DNA of 64,000 nt from Curvibacter gracilis ATCC BAA-807 (GCF_000518645.1 NZ_JADZ01000017.1:62001-126000), one strand, 5' to 3'; positions 17,287 to 26,363 are shown, counted from the first letter of the stretch. Notes: generated from the sequence alone by a model not told the origin. Made by a program: numbers and translations.

Positions 17287-17850
17287 ATGACCGAAGCCTC
17301 CGCACTCGACACCCCCACCACCGTCAAGGCCTACCTGCGCCCCATCGACAGCGAAGGCCTGGCCGCCTTTGCCGCCAAGGGCCGGGCCAACCCCGCCAGC
17401 CGCGGCACCAACAAGGTCCACACCGTGATGGAGGGGCAGTACCGCTCGCTCAGCACCGTGGGCCAGCACAGCCCGGTGGTGGTGGACGAGCCCCTGCACC
17501 TGTTCGGCCAGGACACCGCGCCCGCCCCGGGCGAGATCGTGCTGTCTGGTCTGGGCGGCTGTCTGGCCGTGGGCATCACCGCCGTGGCCACCTGGAAGCA
17601 GGTCAAGCTGAGCAGGCTGGAGGTGTTCCTGGAGGGCGACATCGGCAACCCGGCCGCCTGGGGAGCCGGCGGCGCGCTCGAAAAGACCCCCCCGGAAATG
17701 GGCTTCCAGGCCATCCGCGTGAAGGTGGTGGTGGAAGGCGACGCCCCGCGCGAAGTGCTGGACGAGATCGTGCAGCACGCCAACTTCTACTCGCCGGTGG
17801 CCAACACCTTGCGCAACCCGATCCCGTTCACGATCAGCCTGGCTGATTGA
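17287..17850 (+). CDS. OsmC-family protein with a single conserved cysteine
   Basis: A 187-residue OsmC/Ohr-fold protein. The first redox cysteine is present in SGLGGCLAVGITA (C92), but the position normally occupied by the second cysteine in a CPV motif reads YSPVANTL, with S169. Classic Ohr and OsmC peroxidases need both cysteines, so a standard organic-hydroperoxide cycle is unlikely; single-cysteine members may act on other thiols or sulfur species. It is the first gene after the sigma54 promoter and lies 66 bases before the acyl-CoA-dehydrogenase-like gene. A start at the ATG at 17287 follows AAGGACC. Confidence 0.85.
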   Translation: MTEASALDTPTTVKAYLRPIDSEGLAAFAAKGRANPASRGTNKVHTVMEGQYRSLSTVGQHSPVVVDEPLHLFGQDTAPAPGEIVLSGLGGCLAVGITAVATWKQVKLSRLEVFLEGDIGNPAAWGAGGALEKTPPEMGFQAIRVKVVVEGDAPREVLDEIVQHANFYSPVANTLRNPIPFTISLAD

Positions 17851-17916
17851 GCGATGGAACCGCCGCCGGCGCCGACCCGCAGCCCCTGCCCCTCCAGCCA
17901 CCCCAAGGACTTGAGC

Positions 17917-19056
17917 ATGAACCCCGCTGACCTGCCCCCCGACGTTCGAGCCGGCGACCTGCTGGCAGCCACCCGCGCCCTGGCCCAGGGCCCGCTGCGC
18001 GAGCAGGTCCAGGCCATCGACCGCGAAGGCCTGTATCCACGGGCACTGCTGCAAGAGCTGGCCGCCGCCGGGGCCATGAGCGCCCACCTGGACAGCGACC
18101 AGGGCCCGGGCGACTACGCGCTGGCCATCCAGGCCATGGCCGAGGTGTCGCGGGTGTGCGGCGCCACCGGCTTCATGATGTGGTGCCAGGCTGTGGCGGG
18201 CCTGTACCTGCAGCAGTCGGGCCAGCCGGCATTGCGCGGCGAGGTGCTGGCAGCCCATGTGAGCGGCAAGCGCCTGGGCGGCACCGCCCTGTCCAACCCC
18301 ATGAAGAGCTTTGCGCAGATCGAAAGCCTGCTGCTCAAGGCCACCCCGGTGCCCGGCGGCTACCGGGTCAGCGGCACCCTGCCCTGGGTCAGCAACCTGG
18401 GCCCAGACCACTACTGCGGCGCCATCGCTGCGGTACAGACCGGGGAGGGCGCCGCCGCGCCGCACGAGATCATGTTCCTGCTGCGCTGCGATGCGCCCGG
18501 GGTGACGCTGCGCGAGTGCCCCTCGTTCTCGGGCATGGAGGGCACGGCCACCTATGCGCTGCGCGTGAAAGACCTGTTCGTGGGCGAGGGCGAACTCATG
18601 GCCGACCCGGCACGCCCTTTCATCGCCCGCATCCGGGCCGCCTTTGTGATGCTGCAATGCGGCATGGCCGTGGGCATCACCCAGGGCGCCATCGACTCCA
18701 TGTGGGAGGTCGAGCCCCAGTTGGGCCACGTCAACCAGTACCTGGAAGACCGGCCCGACGCGCTGCAGGCCGAGCTCGATGGCCTGAGCCAGCGTGTCAT
18801 GCAGTTGGCCCGCACCCCCTACAACACCGACAAGGACTTTTTCATCGACGTGCTGGATGCCCGCGCCCATGGGGCCGAACTGTGCCTGCGCGCGGCCCAG
18901 TCGGCCCTGATGCACCAGGGCGCGCGCGGCTACCTGATGAGCTCGGAGGTGCAACGCCGGGTGCGTGAATCGCACTTCGTGGCCATCGTCACGCCCGCCA
19001 TCAAGCACCTGCGCAAGGAAATCGCAAGGCTGAGCGCCGAGGAGCTGCCGGCATGA
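17917..19056 (+). CDS. Acyl-CoA-dehydrogenase-like flavoprotein
   Basis: A 379-residue member of the acyl-CoA dehydrogenase superfamily. The N-terminal helical domain includes [20 protein letters not shown], the middle beta domain includes [18 protein letters not shown] (flavin-binding strand region), and the C-terminal helical bundle ends in [20 protein letters not shown]. The superfamily also includes flavin monooxygenases such as DszC and SfnB-type sulfur enzymes, and this copy has no CoA-ligase or thiolase neighbours, so a dehydrogenation in beta-oxidation is not assured. Ribosome site AAGGAC at 17905-17910. The stop overlaps the start of the rubredoxin-reductase gene, implying matched synthesis and probable electron transfer between the two. 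Confidence 0.83.
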   Translation: MNPADLPPDVRAGDLLAATRALAQGPLREQVQAIDREGLYPRALLQELAAAGAMSAHLDSDQGPGDYALAIQAMAEVSRVCGATGFMMWCQAVAGLYLQQSGQPALRGEVLAAHVSGKRLGGTALSNPMKSFAQIESLLLKATPVPGGYRVSGTLPWVSNLGPDHYCGAIAAVQTGEGAAAPHEIMFLLRCDAPGVTLRECPSFSGMEGTATYALRVKDLFVGEGELMADPARPFIARIRAAFVMLQCGMAVGITQGAIDSMWEVEPQLGHVNQYLEDRPDALQAELDGLSQRVMQLARTPYNTDKDFFIDVLDARAHGAELCLRAAQSALMHQGARGYLMSSEVQRRVRESHFVAIVTPAIKHLRKEIARLSAEELPA

Positions 19057-20366
19057 TCCCCACCGGCCCCACCGGCCCCACCGCCCCCCGGCCCGACGCC
19101 CACCCCAGCCCCGTGGGCCTGGCCATCGAGGCCCTGGCCCCGGCCTGGCAGACCTACATCTGCCACGCCTGCGGTTACCTGTATGACGAAGCGCTGGGCG
19201 ACCCGGACAGCGGCCTGCCCCCAGGCACCCGCTTCGCCGACATCCCGGACGATTGGGCCTGCCCGCTGTGCGGGGTGAGCAAGAGCGACTTTTCGCCCTA
19301 CACCGCGCCCAGCCCGGAGCGCCTGCGTCAGCCCCTGCCGCAGCCGCCAGCCCCCCAGGGCCATGCCCTTCGGGGCGATGCGGGCATCGTCATCGTGGGC
19401 GCCGGCAAAGCGGGCTGGCAACTGGCCGAAGCCCTGCGCCAGCACGATGCCGACCTGCCCATCACCCTGGTCAGCGCCTGCGCCGGCGACCGTTACGACA
19501 AGCCCCTGCTCTCGGTCGCCCTGGCGCGCCAACTGCCCCCCGAAGGCCTGGTCAAGGAAAGCGGGCCCGATGCGGCCCGGCGCCTGAACCTGCGCCTGCT
19601 GCCCCACACGCAGGCGGTGCGCATCTGTGCCGAAACGCGGCAACTGCGCACCACCCGGGGCAACCTGGGCTACCGCCAACTGGTGCTGGCCCATGGGGCC
19701 GAGGCCGCGCTGCCGGCGGGGCTGGCGCCCGGTCTGTGCTGGCGCATCAACCACCTGGCGGCCTACCAGCGCCTGCGCCAGGCCCTGGGCGACAGCCCGC
19801 GCGAGGTGCTGGTGCTGGGCGCCGGCCTGATCGGTTGCGAACTGGCCAACGATCTGGCCCTGGGCGGCCACCGCGTGCGCCTGCTGGACACCGCCAGCGA
19901 ACCCCTGGCCCGCTGGCAGGCCCAGGCAGCCGGGGCCCAGCTGCTGGCCGCCTGGCAGGGCCTGCCCATCACCTTCGAGGGGGGGCAGACCGTGGCCAGC
20001 GTGACACGCTCGGCCGACAGCGGGCGCTACCACGTGCACACCGCGGGCGGCCAGCACCACGAGGTGGACCAGGTGGTGGTGGCCGCCGGCCTGCACACCC
20101 CCGGCCGCCTGGCACGCAGCGCCGGACTGCAATGGCGCGATGGGATCGCGGTGGACCCGGCCACACTGGCCACCAGCCGACCCGGCATCCACGCCCTGGG
20201 CGACTGCATCACCGTCGAGGGGGTGGCCAGCCGCTACATCGAACCGATTGCCCGCCAGGTCAGCACCCTGGCAGCGGCCTTGCTGGGCCTGGCGGCCGTG
20301 CCTTACGAGGCCAGGCCGGCGCTGGTGCGGGTCAAGACCAGCTCGCACCCGCTGACGCTGCACTGA
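19053..20366 (+). CDS. Rubredoxin-FAD/NAD(P)H reductase fusion
   Basis: A 437-residue fusion. Residues about 35-75 form a rubredoxin: [10 protein letters not shown] and ACPLCGVSK supply the four iron-binding cysteines C37, C40, C70 and C73. Residues about 108-430 form a rubredoxin-reductase-like flavoprotein with an FAD motif ([17 protein letters not shown]) and an NAD(P)H motif ([16 protein letters not shown]), ending in the FAD-contact [10 protein letters not shown]. The natural order NAD(P)H to FAD to rubredoxin in one chain makes a self-contained electron donor. The ATG overlaps the preceding stop by 4 bases. The acceptor is probably the flavoprotein encoded just upstream, which is inference. 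The Pro/Thr-rich first 20 residues are unusual. Confidence 0.9.
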   Translation: MIPTGPTGPTAPRPDAHPSPVGLAIEALAPAWQTYICHACGYLYDEALGDPDSGLPPGTRFADIPDDWACPLCGVSKSDFSPYTAPSPERLRQPLPQPPAPQGHALRGDAGIVIVGAGKAGWQLAEALRQHDADLPITLVSACAGDRYDKPLLSVALARQLPPEGLVKESGPDAARRLNLRLLPHTQAVRICAETRQLRTTRGNLGYRQLVLAHGAEAALPAGLAPGLCWRINHLAAYQRLRQALGDSPREVLVLGAGLIGCELANDLALGGHRVRLLDTASEPLARWQAQAAGAQLLAAWQGLPITFEGGQTVASVTRSADSGRYHVHTAGGQHHEVDQVVVAAGLHTPGRLARSAGLQWRDGIAVDPATLATSRPGIHALGDCITVEGVASRYIEPIARQVSTLAAALLGLAAVPYEARPALVRVKTSSHPLTLH

Positions 20367-20385
20367 AGGCCAACACGCCCCGGAT

Positions 20386-20399
20386 TCGATCCAGATCAA
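20386..20399 (+). promoter_or_regulatory. FNR/ANR-like box (weak)
   Basis: TCGATCCAGATCAA differs from the FNR consensus TTGAT-N4-ATCAA at one position. It lies about 100 bases before the next gene. A single-mismatch match can occur by chance, so this is only a candidate oxygen-responsive site. Confidence 0.3.
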
Positions 20400-20501
20400 G
20401 GAACAGCGCCGTGACACGGCCCGGCCACGCCGCTGTCAAATCACTTTCATGCGGGCCGGTCACGCTGCGGTCATTCCTTTTTCATGACCTAGGAGTTTGC
20501 C

Positions 20502-21107
20502 GTGCGTGATTTCCTGCAGAAAGTCGACACCCTGCGCTGGGACGACCACCGTTACTACCACCAGTGCCGCATCAACCAGACGCTGCACCTGATCAGCGCC
20601 ATCAGCTTCCTGTGCGCCTACGCCTTGCTGTTCGTCGACCCGGCGGCCGCCGCGATGGTGGGCTGGCTGGTGGGCATGGTGACGCGCCAGTCGGGCCATA
20701 TCTTCTTCGAGCCGCGCGGCTACGACAGCGTCAACCAGGCCACCGACGCCCACAAGGAGGCCATCAAGGTGGGCTACAACATGCGCCGCAAGGCCATCCT
20801 GATCGGGGTCTGGCTGGCGCTGCCGGCCGTGCTGGCCTGGCGCCGTGACCTGTTCGGGCTGATCCACCCCGACACCGGCCTGGCCGGCTACGCCCACGAT
20901 GTGGGCCTGCTGTGGCTGGCCCTGGGGGTCACCGGGCTGCTGCTGCGCACCCTGCACCTGTTCGTGCTGCGCAGCCCGGCCTGGGGCCTGGCCTGGGCCT
21001 TCAAGATCATCACCGACCCGATCCACAACGTGCAGATCTACTGGCGCTCGCCGCTGGCCCTGCTGCGCGGCGAGCGGCTGGACCCGATGCAGGCGCCCCA
21101 CCCCTGA
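20502..21107 (+). CDS. Integral membrane protein, distantly Mpo1/DUF962-like
   Basis: A 201-residue protein with about four hydrophobic segments. It contains YYHQCRINQTLHLISAISF, then GHIFFEPRGYDSVNQATDAH, a spacing of histidine, asparagine and GH-xFE motifs reminiscent of the Mpo1/DUF962 family (small membrane proteins with iron-binding histidines acting on fatty acids). The similarity is my reading and is not strong. The GTG start follows a clear AGGAG (20491-20495). It lies 135 bases after the rubredoxin-reductase gene on the same strand, with its own likely promoter region. Confidence 0.55.
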   Translation: MRDFLQKVDTLRWDDHRYYHQCRINQTLHLISAISFLCAYALLFVDPAAAAMVGWLVGMVTRQSGHIFFEPRGYDSVNQATDAHKEAIKVGYNMRRKAILIGVWLALPAVLAWRRDLFGLIHPDTGLAGYAHDVGLLWLALGVTGLLLRTLHLFVLRSPAWGLAWAFKIITDPIHNVQIYWRSPLALLRGERLDPMQAPHP

Positions 21108-21171
21108 GAGCCCCGGCGGGCTTCGCGATTGCATGTTTCTTGCATGATCGGCGCACCCAAGCCCACCGACC

Positions 21172-21483
21172 ATGCGCCTGAAACGTTCACCTCACCACCG
21201 CTTCCATGCCCATGCCTTGCTGACCCTGGCCTGCTGCTCGGCAGGCCTGGCCGCCGCGCAAAGCGGTGCCGACAGCAGCCGCCCCGGCACCGAAGCCGCC
21301 TGCCGCGCCGAGGTGTCGAAGTTCGAGCAGGCCATCGGCTACATCCGCCGCACCCAGGGCAATGCTGCAGCGGCAGACCTCAAGGAGAAGCTGCTGCCTG
21401 CCCAGCTGGAGAACGAGATCCTGTTCAAGGCCGGCTACTGCGGGCTGGCCCGCCACATCCGCGAGCACAAGCTCAATCGCTGA
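21172..21483 (+). CDS. Small secreted protein, unknown function
   Basis: A 103-residue protein with an N-terminal basic region, a hydrophobic stretch (LLTLACCSAGLAAAQ) and a probable signal-peptidase site after AAAQ or nearby. The mature part of about 70 residues is charged and has two cysteines (in EAACRAEVSKFEQ and AGYCGLARHI), which could form a disulfide in the periplasm. The 3' end overlaps by 11 bases the 3' end of the convergent methyltransferase gene. I do not recognise a family. Confidence 0.65.
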   Translation: MRLKRSPHHRFHAHALLTLACCSAGLAAAQSGADSSRPGTEAACRAEVSKFEQAIGYIRRTQGNAAAADLKEKLLPAQLENEILFKAGYCGLARHIREHKLNR

Positions 21484-22537
21484 GGGCCGGCCGGGGTGTG
21501 GAACGGGGCACCCAATGCACAGGGGCTTCCGCGGCTGCGGTGTCCTGGCTGCGCGCCCGCAGCTGGCCGCAGCCGCCGTCCACGTCCTGCCCGGCCGACT
21601 GGCGCAGCTTGGTCAGCACGCCGCGCCGGTGCAGCTGGCGGGCGATCTCGGCGGCGCGCTCCCAGCTGGGGCGTTTGAAGGCCAGATCGGGCACGCTGTT
21701 GTAGGGGATCATGTTGAGCACGCCGTACTTGCCCTGCAGCAGGCGCACGATGCCATCCAGTTCCTCATCGCTGTCGTTGAGGCCCTCGATCAGCGTCCAC
21801 TGGTACTGGATCGGGTAGCCGGTGGTGCGGGCATAGTGCTCGCCCTGCGCCACCAGCTCGTCGGGGCTGATGCGGGGCGCGCGCGGCAGCAGTTGCTCGC
21901 GCAGCTCGGCCCGCGTGGTGTGCAGCGACAGGGCCAGCGCAGGCTTGACCCGCCCCTGCGGCAGGCGCTCGAACACCCGCGGGTCGCCCACGGTCGAGAA
22001 CACCAGGTTCTTGTGGCCGATGTTGCCCACCGTGCCCAGCAGCTCGATGGCTTCGAGCACGTTGTCCAGGTTGTGGGCCGGCTCGCCCATGCCCATGAAC
22101 ACCACTTTCTTGACCGGCCGCAGCGTGCGGGCCAGGGCCACCTGGGCCACGATCTCGGCGCTGCCCACCTGGCGCAACAGGCCTTCGCGCCCGGTCATGC
22201 AGAACACGCAGCCCACGGCACAGCCCACCTGGGTGGACACGCACAGGCCATCGCGCGGCAGCAGCACGCTCTCCACGGTCTGGCCGTCGGCCAGCGCCAC
22301 CAGCAGGCGGGCCGAGCCGTCTTCGCCCGGGTGCTGCGAGCGCAGCGTGGCCAGGCCGGCCAGCTCGGCGCTCAGGGCGGGCAGCCTATCGCGCACCGTG
22401 GCGGGCATGAAGTCTTCCAGCCGCCGGCGGCCGCTGTCCTGCGGCTTGGCCTGGGCCCACAGGCGCAGCACCCGCTGCTCGTGGGCGGGGCCGGCGCCGT
22501 GGGCGCGCAGTTGCTGGCGGATGGATTCGATGCGCAT
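21473..22537 (-). CDS. RlmN/Cfr-family radical SAM RNA methyltransferase
   Basis: A 354-residue radical-SAM methyltransferase. The iron-sulfur motif CAVGCVFCMTG gives the three cluster cysteines, followed by VFMGMGEPAHNLDN and ending with RQSAGQDVDGGCGQLRA, where the late cysteine is the methyl-carrying residue of RlmN. RlmN methylates A2503 of 23S rRNA and A37 of some tRNAs. The usual housekeeping rlmN of Burkholderiales sits with ndk and ispG; here the gene is isolated, so this is probably a second, divergent copy. The C-terminal tail after the CGQL motif is about 25 residues and low in complexity. Confidence 0.82.
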   Translation of the reverse strand: MRIESIRQQLRAHGAGPAHEQRVLRLWAQAKPQDSGRRRLEDFMPATVRDRLPALSAELAGLATLRSQHPGEDGSARLLVALADGQTVESVLLPRDGLCVSTQVGCAVGCVFCMTGREGLLRQVGSAEIVAQVALARTLRPVKKVVFMGMGEPAHNLDNVLEAIELLGTVGNIGHKNLVFSTVGDPRVFERLPQGRVKPALALSLHTTRAELREQLLPRAPRISPDELVAQGEHYARTTGYPIQYQWTLIEGLNDSDEELDGIVRLLQGKYGVLNMIPYNSVPDLAFKRPSWERAAEIARQLHRRGVLTKLRQSAGQDVDGGCGQLRARSQDTAAAEAPVHWVPRSTPRPALSD

Positions 22538-22605
22538 GGAGAAAACCGGGGCCTCAGAAGAAAACGGCCCCGAGCTTAACGCCTGCGCCCGCCCCGCGGG
22601 CGGGC

Positions 22606-23049
22606 TCAGTAGGTCTTGTAGGGCAGGAACTTGCCCGACAGCACCACGTTCACACGGTCGCCCTTGGGGTCGGCCTGGCGCTGGATGTCCATGCTGAAGT
22701 CGATGGCGCTCATGATGCCGTCGCCGAACTCTTCATGGATCAGCTCCTTGATGGTGCTGCCGTAGACGCTCACGATCTCGTACCAGCGGTAGATCAGCGG
22801 GTCGGTGGGCACGGGGGTGGGCAGCGAGCCCTTGTAGGGCACCACGCACAGCCATTTCTGTTCGTCGGCGGTGAGGCCGAAGATCTTGCCCAGCACCTTG
22901 GCCTGTTCGGGCGTGGCGGTCATCTGGCCCAGGCACAGGGCGGTGGTCCACTCCTTGGACTGGCCCAGCTTCTTGGCCACGGCCTCCCACTTGATGCCTT
23001 TTTGCACCTTGGTGCCGATGATTTTCTCGGTGACGTCATTGCGGTTCAT
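22606..23049 (-). CDS. cynS: Cyanate hydratase (cyanase) CynS
   Basis: A 147-residue cyanase, which converts cyanate and bicarbonate to ammonia and carbon dioxide. The N-terminal helix-turn-helix-like domain is followed by the catalytic domain DPLIYRWYEIVSVYGSTIKE, where R88, E91 and S114 correspond to E. coli R96, E99 and S122. The length is about that of E. coli CynS (156). The ATG at 23047-23049 follows AAGGAGCC. An extended upstream reading frame exists but runs through the 15-bp repeats and is not needed. It is the last gene of the cyanate module and 124 bases after the ATPase gene. Confidence 0.97.
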   Translation of the reverse strand: MNRNDVTEKIIGTKVQKGIKWEAVAKKLGQSKEWTTALCLGQMTATPEQAKVLGKIFGLTADEQKWLCVVPYKGSLPTPVPTDPLIYRWYEIVSVYGSTIKELIHEEFGDGIMSAIDFSMDIQRQADPKGDRVNVVLSGKFLPYKTY

Positions 23050-23110
23050 GTTGGCTCCTTTGAAAAGAACAGGGTGAGCAGGTTGAAAAATCGGGGCCGA
23101 GCCCCGCCCC

Positions 23111-23155
23111 GGCCGCTGCCTGAAGGGCGGCGGTCTGAAGGGCTGCGGTCTGAAG
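23111..23155. repeat. Three 15-bp tandem repeats before cynS
   Basis: GGCGGCGGTCTGAAG (23126-23140) and GGCTGCGGTCTGAAG (23141-23155) differ at one base, and a more diverged copy precedes them at 23111-23125. They lie in the gap between the transporter ATPase and cynS and may be a small expansion with no function or part of the cynS leader. Confidence 0.6.
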
Positions 23156-23173
23156 GCAGCTCGGCGAGGGAAA

Positions 23174-24055
23174 TCAGTGCGCCTTGGCGCGGCTGACCAG
23201 AAAGTCGACCACGTGGTTGCGCAGCTCGTAGTAGCCGTCGAGGTGGTGCAGGCTGGCCCGGTTGCGCGCGCGCGGCAAAGGGTTGACCACCACCTCGGCC
23301 AGGCCGCCCGGGCGATAACCCTGCGGGGTGTCGTTGCCATTGCTCATGAGCAGGATGCGGTCGGCCAGCAGGATGGCTTCGTCCACATCGTGGGTGATCA
23401 TGAACACGGTCTGCTGGGTCTGGCGCACGATGCCCATCAGCTCGTCCTGGATGGTGCCGCGGGTGAGTGCATCCAGCGCGCCGAAGGGCTCGTCCAGCAA
23501 CAGCATCTTGGGGCTGATGCTGAAGGCCCGGGCAATGCCCACGCGCTGCTTCATGCCGCCCGACAGGGCCGAGGGCTTCTTGTCGATGGCCGCGCTCAGG
23601 CCCACCATCTCGACGAACTTCTCCAGGTGCACATTGACCTTGGCGGCATTCCATTCGGGCCAGCGCGACTTGACCGCAAAGGCGATGTTCTGGCGCACGG
23701 TGAGCCAGGGCATCAGGGCGTGGCTCTGGAACACCACGCCCCGCTCCAGGCTGGGCCCGGCGATCTCGCGCCCATCCATGTAGGCATAGCCTGAGCTGGC
23801 CTGGTCCAGCCCGGCCAACACGTTCAGGATGGTGGTCTTGCCACAGCCCGAATGGCCGATGATGCAGACGAACTCACCCCGCGCCAGCGAGAAGGACACA
23901 TCCGAGAACACCGGGCGCGCCGGGTCGTAGGCCTTGCTCAGCGCTTCGACTTTTAGAAATCCGTCCACCTTGGGGTTCCTTTCAGGTTGTCGGGTGGCCG
24001 CGCTGGCCGTGCCCAGGGCGGCCTGCGCCGCGCGCTTGCCCACATCACTCCACAT
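23174..24055 (-). CDS. Cyanate/nitrate-type ABC transporter ATPase (NrtD/CynD-like)
   Basis: A 293-residue ABC ATPase with Walker A GHSGCGKT, Q-loop VVFQSHALMPW, signature LSGGMKQRVGIARA, Walker B MLLLDEPFGALD and the switch histidine in MITHDVDEA. It matches the NrtD/SsuB/TauB group, which energises uptake of nitrate, cyanate, sulfonates or taurine. About 25 residues precede the ABC core, which is slightly longer than usual. It overlaps the permease gene by 11 bases. The cyanase gene downstream makes cyanate the most likely substrate. Confidence 0.93.
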   Translation of the reverse strand: MWSDVGKRAAQAALGTASAATRQPERNPKVDGFLKVEALSKAYDPARPVFSDVSFSLARGEFVCIIGHSGCGKTTILNVLAGLDQASSGYAYMDGREIAGPSLERGVVFQSHALMPWLTVRQNIAFAVKSRWPEWNAAKVNVHLEKFVEMVGLSAAIDKKPSALSGGMKQRVGIARAFSISPKMLLLDEPFGALDALTRGTIQDELMGIVRQTQQTVFMITHDVDEAILLADRILLMSNGNDTPQGYRPGGLAEVVVNPLPRARNRASLHHLDGYYELRNHVVDFLVSRAKAH

Positions 24056-24941
24056 AGGTCACCGCCTTCTGCAAGCGGCCAAAGGCCAGGTCCAGCAGCA
24101 TGCCGACCACACCGATGACCAGCACCGCAAAGATCACGCTGGTGAGCGACAGGTTGTTCCACTCGTTCCAGACGAAGTAACCGATGCCGGTGCCGCCCAC
24201 CAGCATCTCGGCCGCCACGATCACCAGCCAGGCGATGCCCATGCTGATGCGCATTCCGGTGAGGATGGTGGGCGCCGCGGCCGGCAGGATCACCAGCAGG
24301 GCGCGGCGCAGCGGGTTGACCTCGAGCGTGGCCGACACATTGAGCCACTCGCGCTTGACCGAGGCCACGCCGAAGGCGGTGTTGACCAGCATGGGCCAGA
24401 TCGAGCAGATGAAGATCACGAAGATGCCCGAGATCGACGAGTCCTTGATGGTGTAGAGCGCCAGCGGCATCCAGGCCAGGGGGCTGATGGGCTTGAGCAC
24501 CTGGATGAAGGGGTCGAAGGCCCGGCGCAGCAGGGGCGACATGCCGATCACAAAGCCCAGCGGGATGGCCACCAGACAGGCCAGGCCGAACCCCAGGCCG
24601 ACCCGCGCCAGCGAATAGGCCAGCTGGATGCCGATGCCCTTGTCATTGGGGCCCTTGTCGTAGAACGGGTCGCGCAGTTGCTGCCAGGCCGCGGTGGCGG
24701 TCTGCATCGGGGTCGGAAAGCCACCCGACCTGGTGCTGCCCCCGGCCTCGGCCGGGGCAGCCGCGCCGGGGTCCTTGCCCATCATCTTGAGGTACTCGAT
24801 CTGCTCGGCGCTGAGGGTCTTGGCGGGGGCGGGCGCCGGCGCATCGGGCAGGGTGGCCGTGCGCCAGACCGCCAGCAACACCACCAGCATCAGCACCGAC
24901 AGCACACCAGCCCGAAAGCCCAGGGATTTGAAAGGGCTCAT
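24045..24941 (-). CDS. Cyanate/nitrate-type ABC transporter permease (NrtB/CynB-like)
   Basis: A 298-residue inner-membrane permease with an N-terminal helix, a periplasmic segment of about 70 residues, and a C-terminal transport domain of about five helices that includes the EAA-like loop LEVNPLRRALLVILPAAAPT. This layout is that of NrtB/CmpB/SsuC permeases. The ATG lies 3 bases after the solute-binding gene stop, and its 3' end overlaps the ATPase gene, so the three components are made together. Confidence 0.92.
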   Translation of the reverse strand: MSPFKSLGFRAGVLSVLMLVVLLAVWRTATLPDAPAPAPAKTLSAEQIEYLKMMGKDPGAAAPAEAGGSTRSGGFPTPMQTATAAWQQLRDPFYDKGPNDKGIGIQLAYSLARVGLGFGLACLVAIPLGFVIGMSPLLRRAFDPFIQVLKPISPLAWMPLALYTIKDSSISGIFVIFICSIWPMLVNTAFGVASVKREWLNVSATLEVNPLRRALLVILPAAAPTILTGMRISMGIAWLVIVAAEMLVGGTGIGYFVWNEWNNLSLTSVIFAVLVIGVVGMLLDLAFGRLQKAVTYVE

Positions 24942-24944
24942 GGC

Positions 24945-26363
24945 TCAGGCCCCCTTGCTGATGGCAAAGCTCTTGGCATAGGCCTCGGCCTTGGCGGCGT
25001 CGAACTCGCGGCCCATGATGTTGAACTTGGGGTAGGCGCTGCCTTCGGGCACCTTCTGGTCCAGGGCCTTCATCTGCTTCTTGGCGTCGGTCAGCAGGAA
25101 CACCTTCTCGGCGATCTGCTTGTAGTTGACCGCTCCCTTGATGTAGCCCCAGCGCTGCATCTGGGTCAGCATCCAGACGGCCATGCTCTGCCAGGGCATG
25201 GGGTCGAAGTCGGCCCGGTCAGGCACGTTGCGGATGTTGCCCAGGCCGTCAGCGAACTTGCCGGTCAGCACCTGCTGCAGCACCACCTCGGGCTGGTTCA
25301 GGTAGGCCTGCGGGGCGATCACCTTGGCGATCAGCTCGCGGTTCTTGGGGTCGCGGGCCATGGCCGCCGAGGTGAGCACGGCGCGGTACAGGGCGGCGAA
25401 GGTGTTCGGGTTCTTCTGGATGAACTCGGTGCTGGTGCCGAAGGCGCAGCAGGGGTGGCCGTTCCACAGCTCCTTGGTCAGCAGGTGGATGAAGCCGGCC
25501 TCTTCGTACACGGCGCGCTGGTTGAAGGGGTCGGGGCCCAGAAAGCCGTCGATGTTGCCGGCGCGCAGATTGGCCACCATCTCGGCCGGCGGCACCACGC
25601 GCAGCTGCACATCGGTGTCAGGGTTGAGGCCGGCCTCGGCCAGGTAGTAGCGCAGCAGGAAGTTGTGCATGCTGAACTCGAAGGGAATGGCGAACTTGAA
25701 GCCCTTCCAGTTCTTGGGGTCGCGGTTGTCCTTGTGCTTCAGGGCCAGGGTGATGGCCTGGCCATTGATGTTCTGGATGGTGGCCACGTTCATCGGCGTG
25801 GCGTTCGAGCCCAGGCCCAGCGACATGGCCAGGGGCATGGGGCTGAGGAAGTGGGTGGCGTCGTATTCCTTGTTGATGATCTTGTCGCGGATCAGCGCCC
25901 AGCCCGCGGTCTTGGTGACCTCCACATTCAGGCCCTGCTGTTTGTAGAAGCCCAGGGGGTGGGCCATGATCAGCGGGGTGGCGCAGGTGATCGGGATGAA
26001 GCCGATCTTCAGGTCTTTCTTCTCAAGGTTGGTGCCGCCCTTGCCGGCCTCCTGGGCCATGGCCTGCAGGCTGGCCACCGGCAGCACGCTGCTGATGGCC
26101 GCCATGGCCGTGCCCTTGCCCACCGCACGCAGAAAGCGCCGGCGCAGCGCGTCTTGCGGAAACAAGGCCTTGACCAGGGTGGCTTCGATGAACTCGTTGC
26201 TGTAGGCCTCGAACTCGCTGCTCAGGCTGCGCTGGCGCAGCGTGGCGGCTGCGGCCTCGGCGCTGAGCTCGGCCTGGTGGTCGGCCGCGCTGTGCTCGCG
26301 CCCGCAGCTGCACTTGAGCATCAGGGGGCGGTCGGCATCGTAGGGCGAAAAGAATTCGGACAT
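24945..26363 (-). CDS. NrtA/CmpA-type solute-binding protein with long N-terminal extension
   Basis: A 472-residue substrate-binding protein. The binding domain starts near residue 100 (LKIGFIPITCATPLIMAH) and continues in the NrtA/CmpA manner (AGWALIRDKIINKEYDATHF). It is preceded by a twin-arginine signal RRRFLRAVGKGTAMAAIS at about 74-90. Before that is an unusual 70-residue cytoplasmic-looking segment with LKCSCGREHSAADHQ, giving C18, C20, H24 and H29, a possible metal site. A normal Tat signal lies within the first 40 residues, so this extension is odd. Good ribosome site GAGGTG before the ATG. Cyanate is the likely ligand by context. Confidence 0.9.
   Translation of the reverse strand: MSEFFSPYDADRPLMLKCSCGREHSAADHQAELSAEAAAATLRQRSLSSEFEAYSNEFIEATLVKALFPQDALRRRFLRAVGKGTAMAAISSVLPVASLQAMAQEAGKGGTNLEKKDLKIGFIPITCATPLIMAHPLGFYKQQGLNVEVTKTAGWALIRDKIINKEYDATHFLSPMPLAMSLGLGSNATPMNVATIQNINGQAITLALKHKDNRDPKNWKGFKFAIPFEFSMHNFLLRYYLAEAGLNPDTDVQLRVVPPAEMVANLRAGNIDGFLGPDPFNQRAVYEEAGFIHLLTKELWNGHPCCAFGTSTEFIQKNPNTFAALYRAVLTSAAMARDPKNRELIAKVIAPQAYLNQPEVVLQQVLTGKFADGLGNIRNVPDRADFDPMPWQSMAVWMLTQMQRWGYIKGAVNYKQIAEKVFLLTDAKKQMKALDQKVPEGSAYPKFNIMGREFDAAKAEAYAKSFAISKGA

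Noticed and set aside
23111-23155. CRISPR-like repeats
   Set aside because: Three tandem 15-base units without spacers or cas genes; a short tandem expansion is enough.
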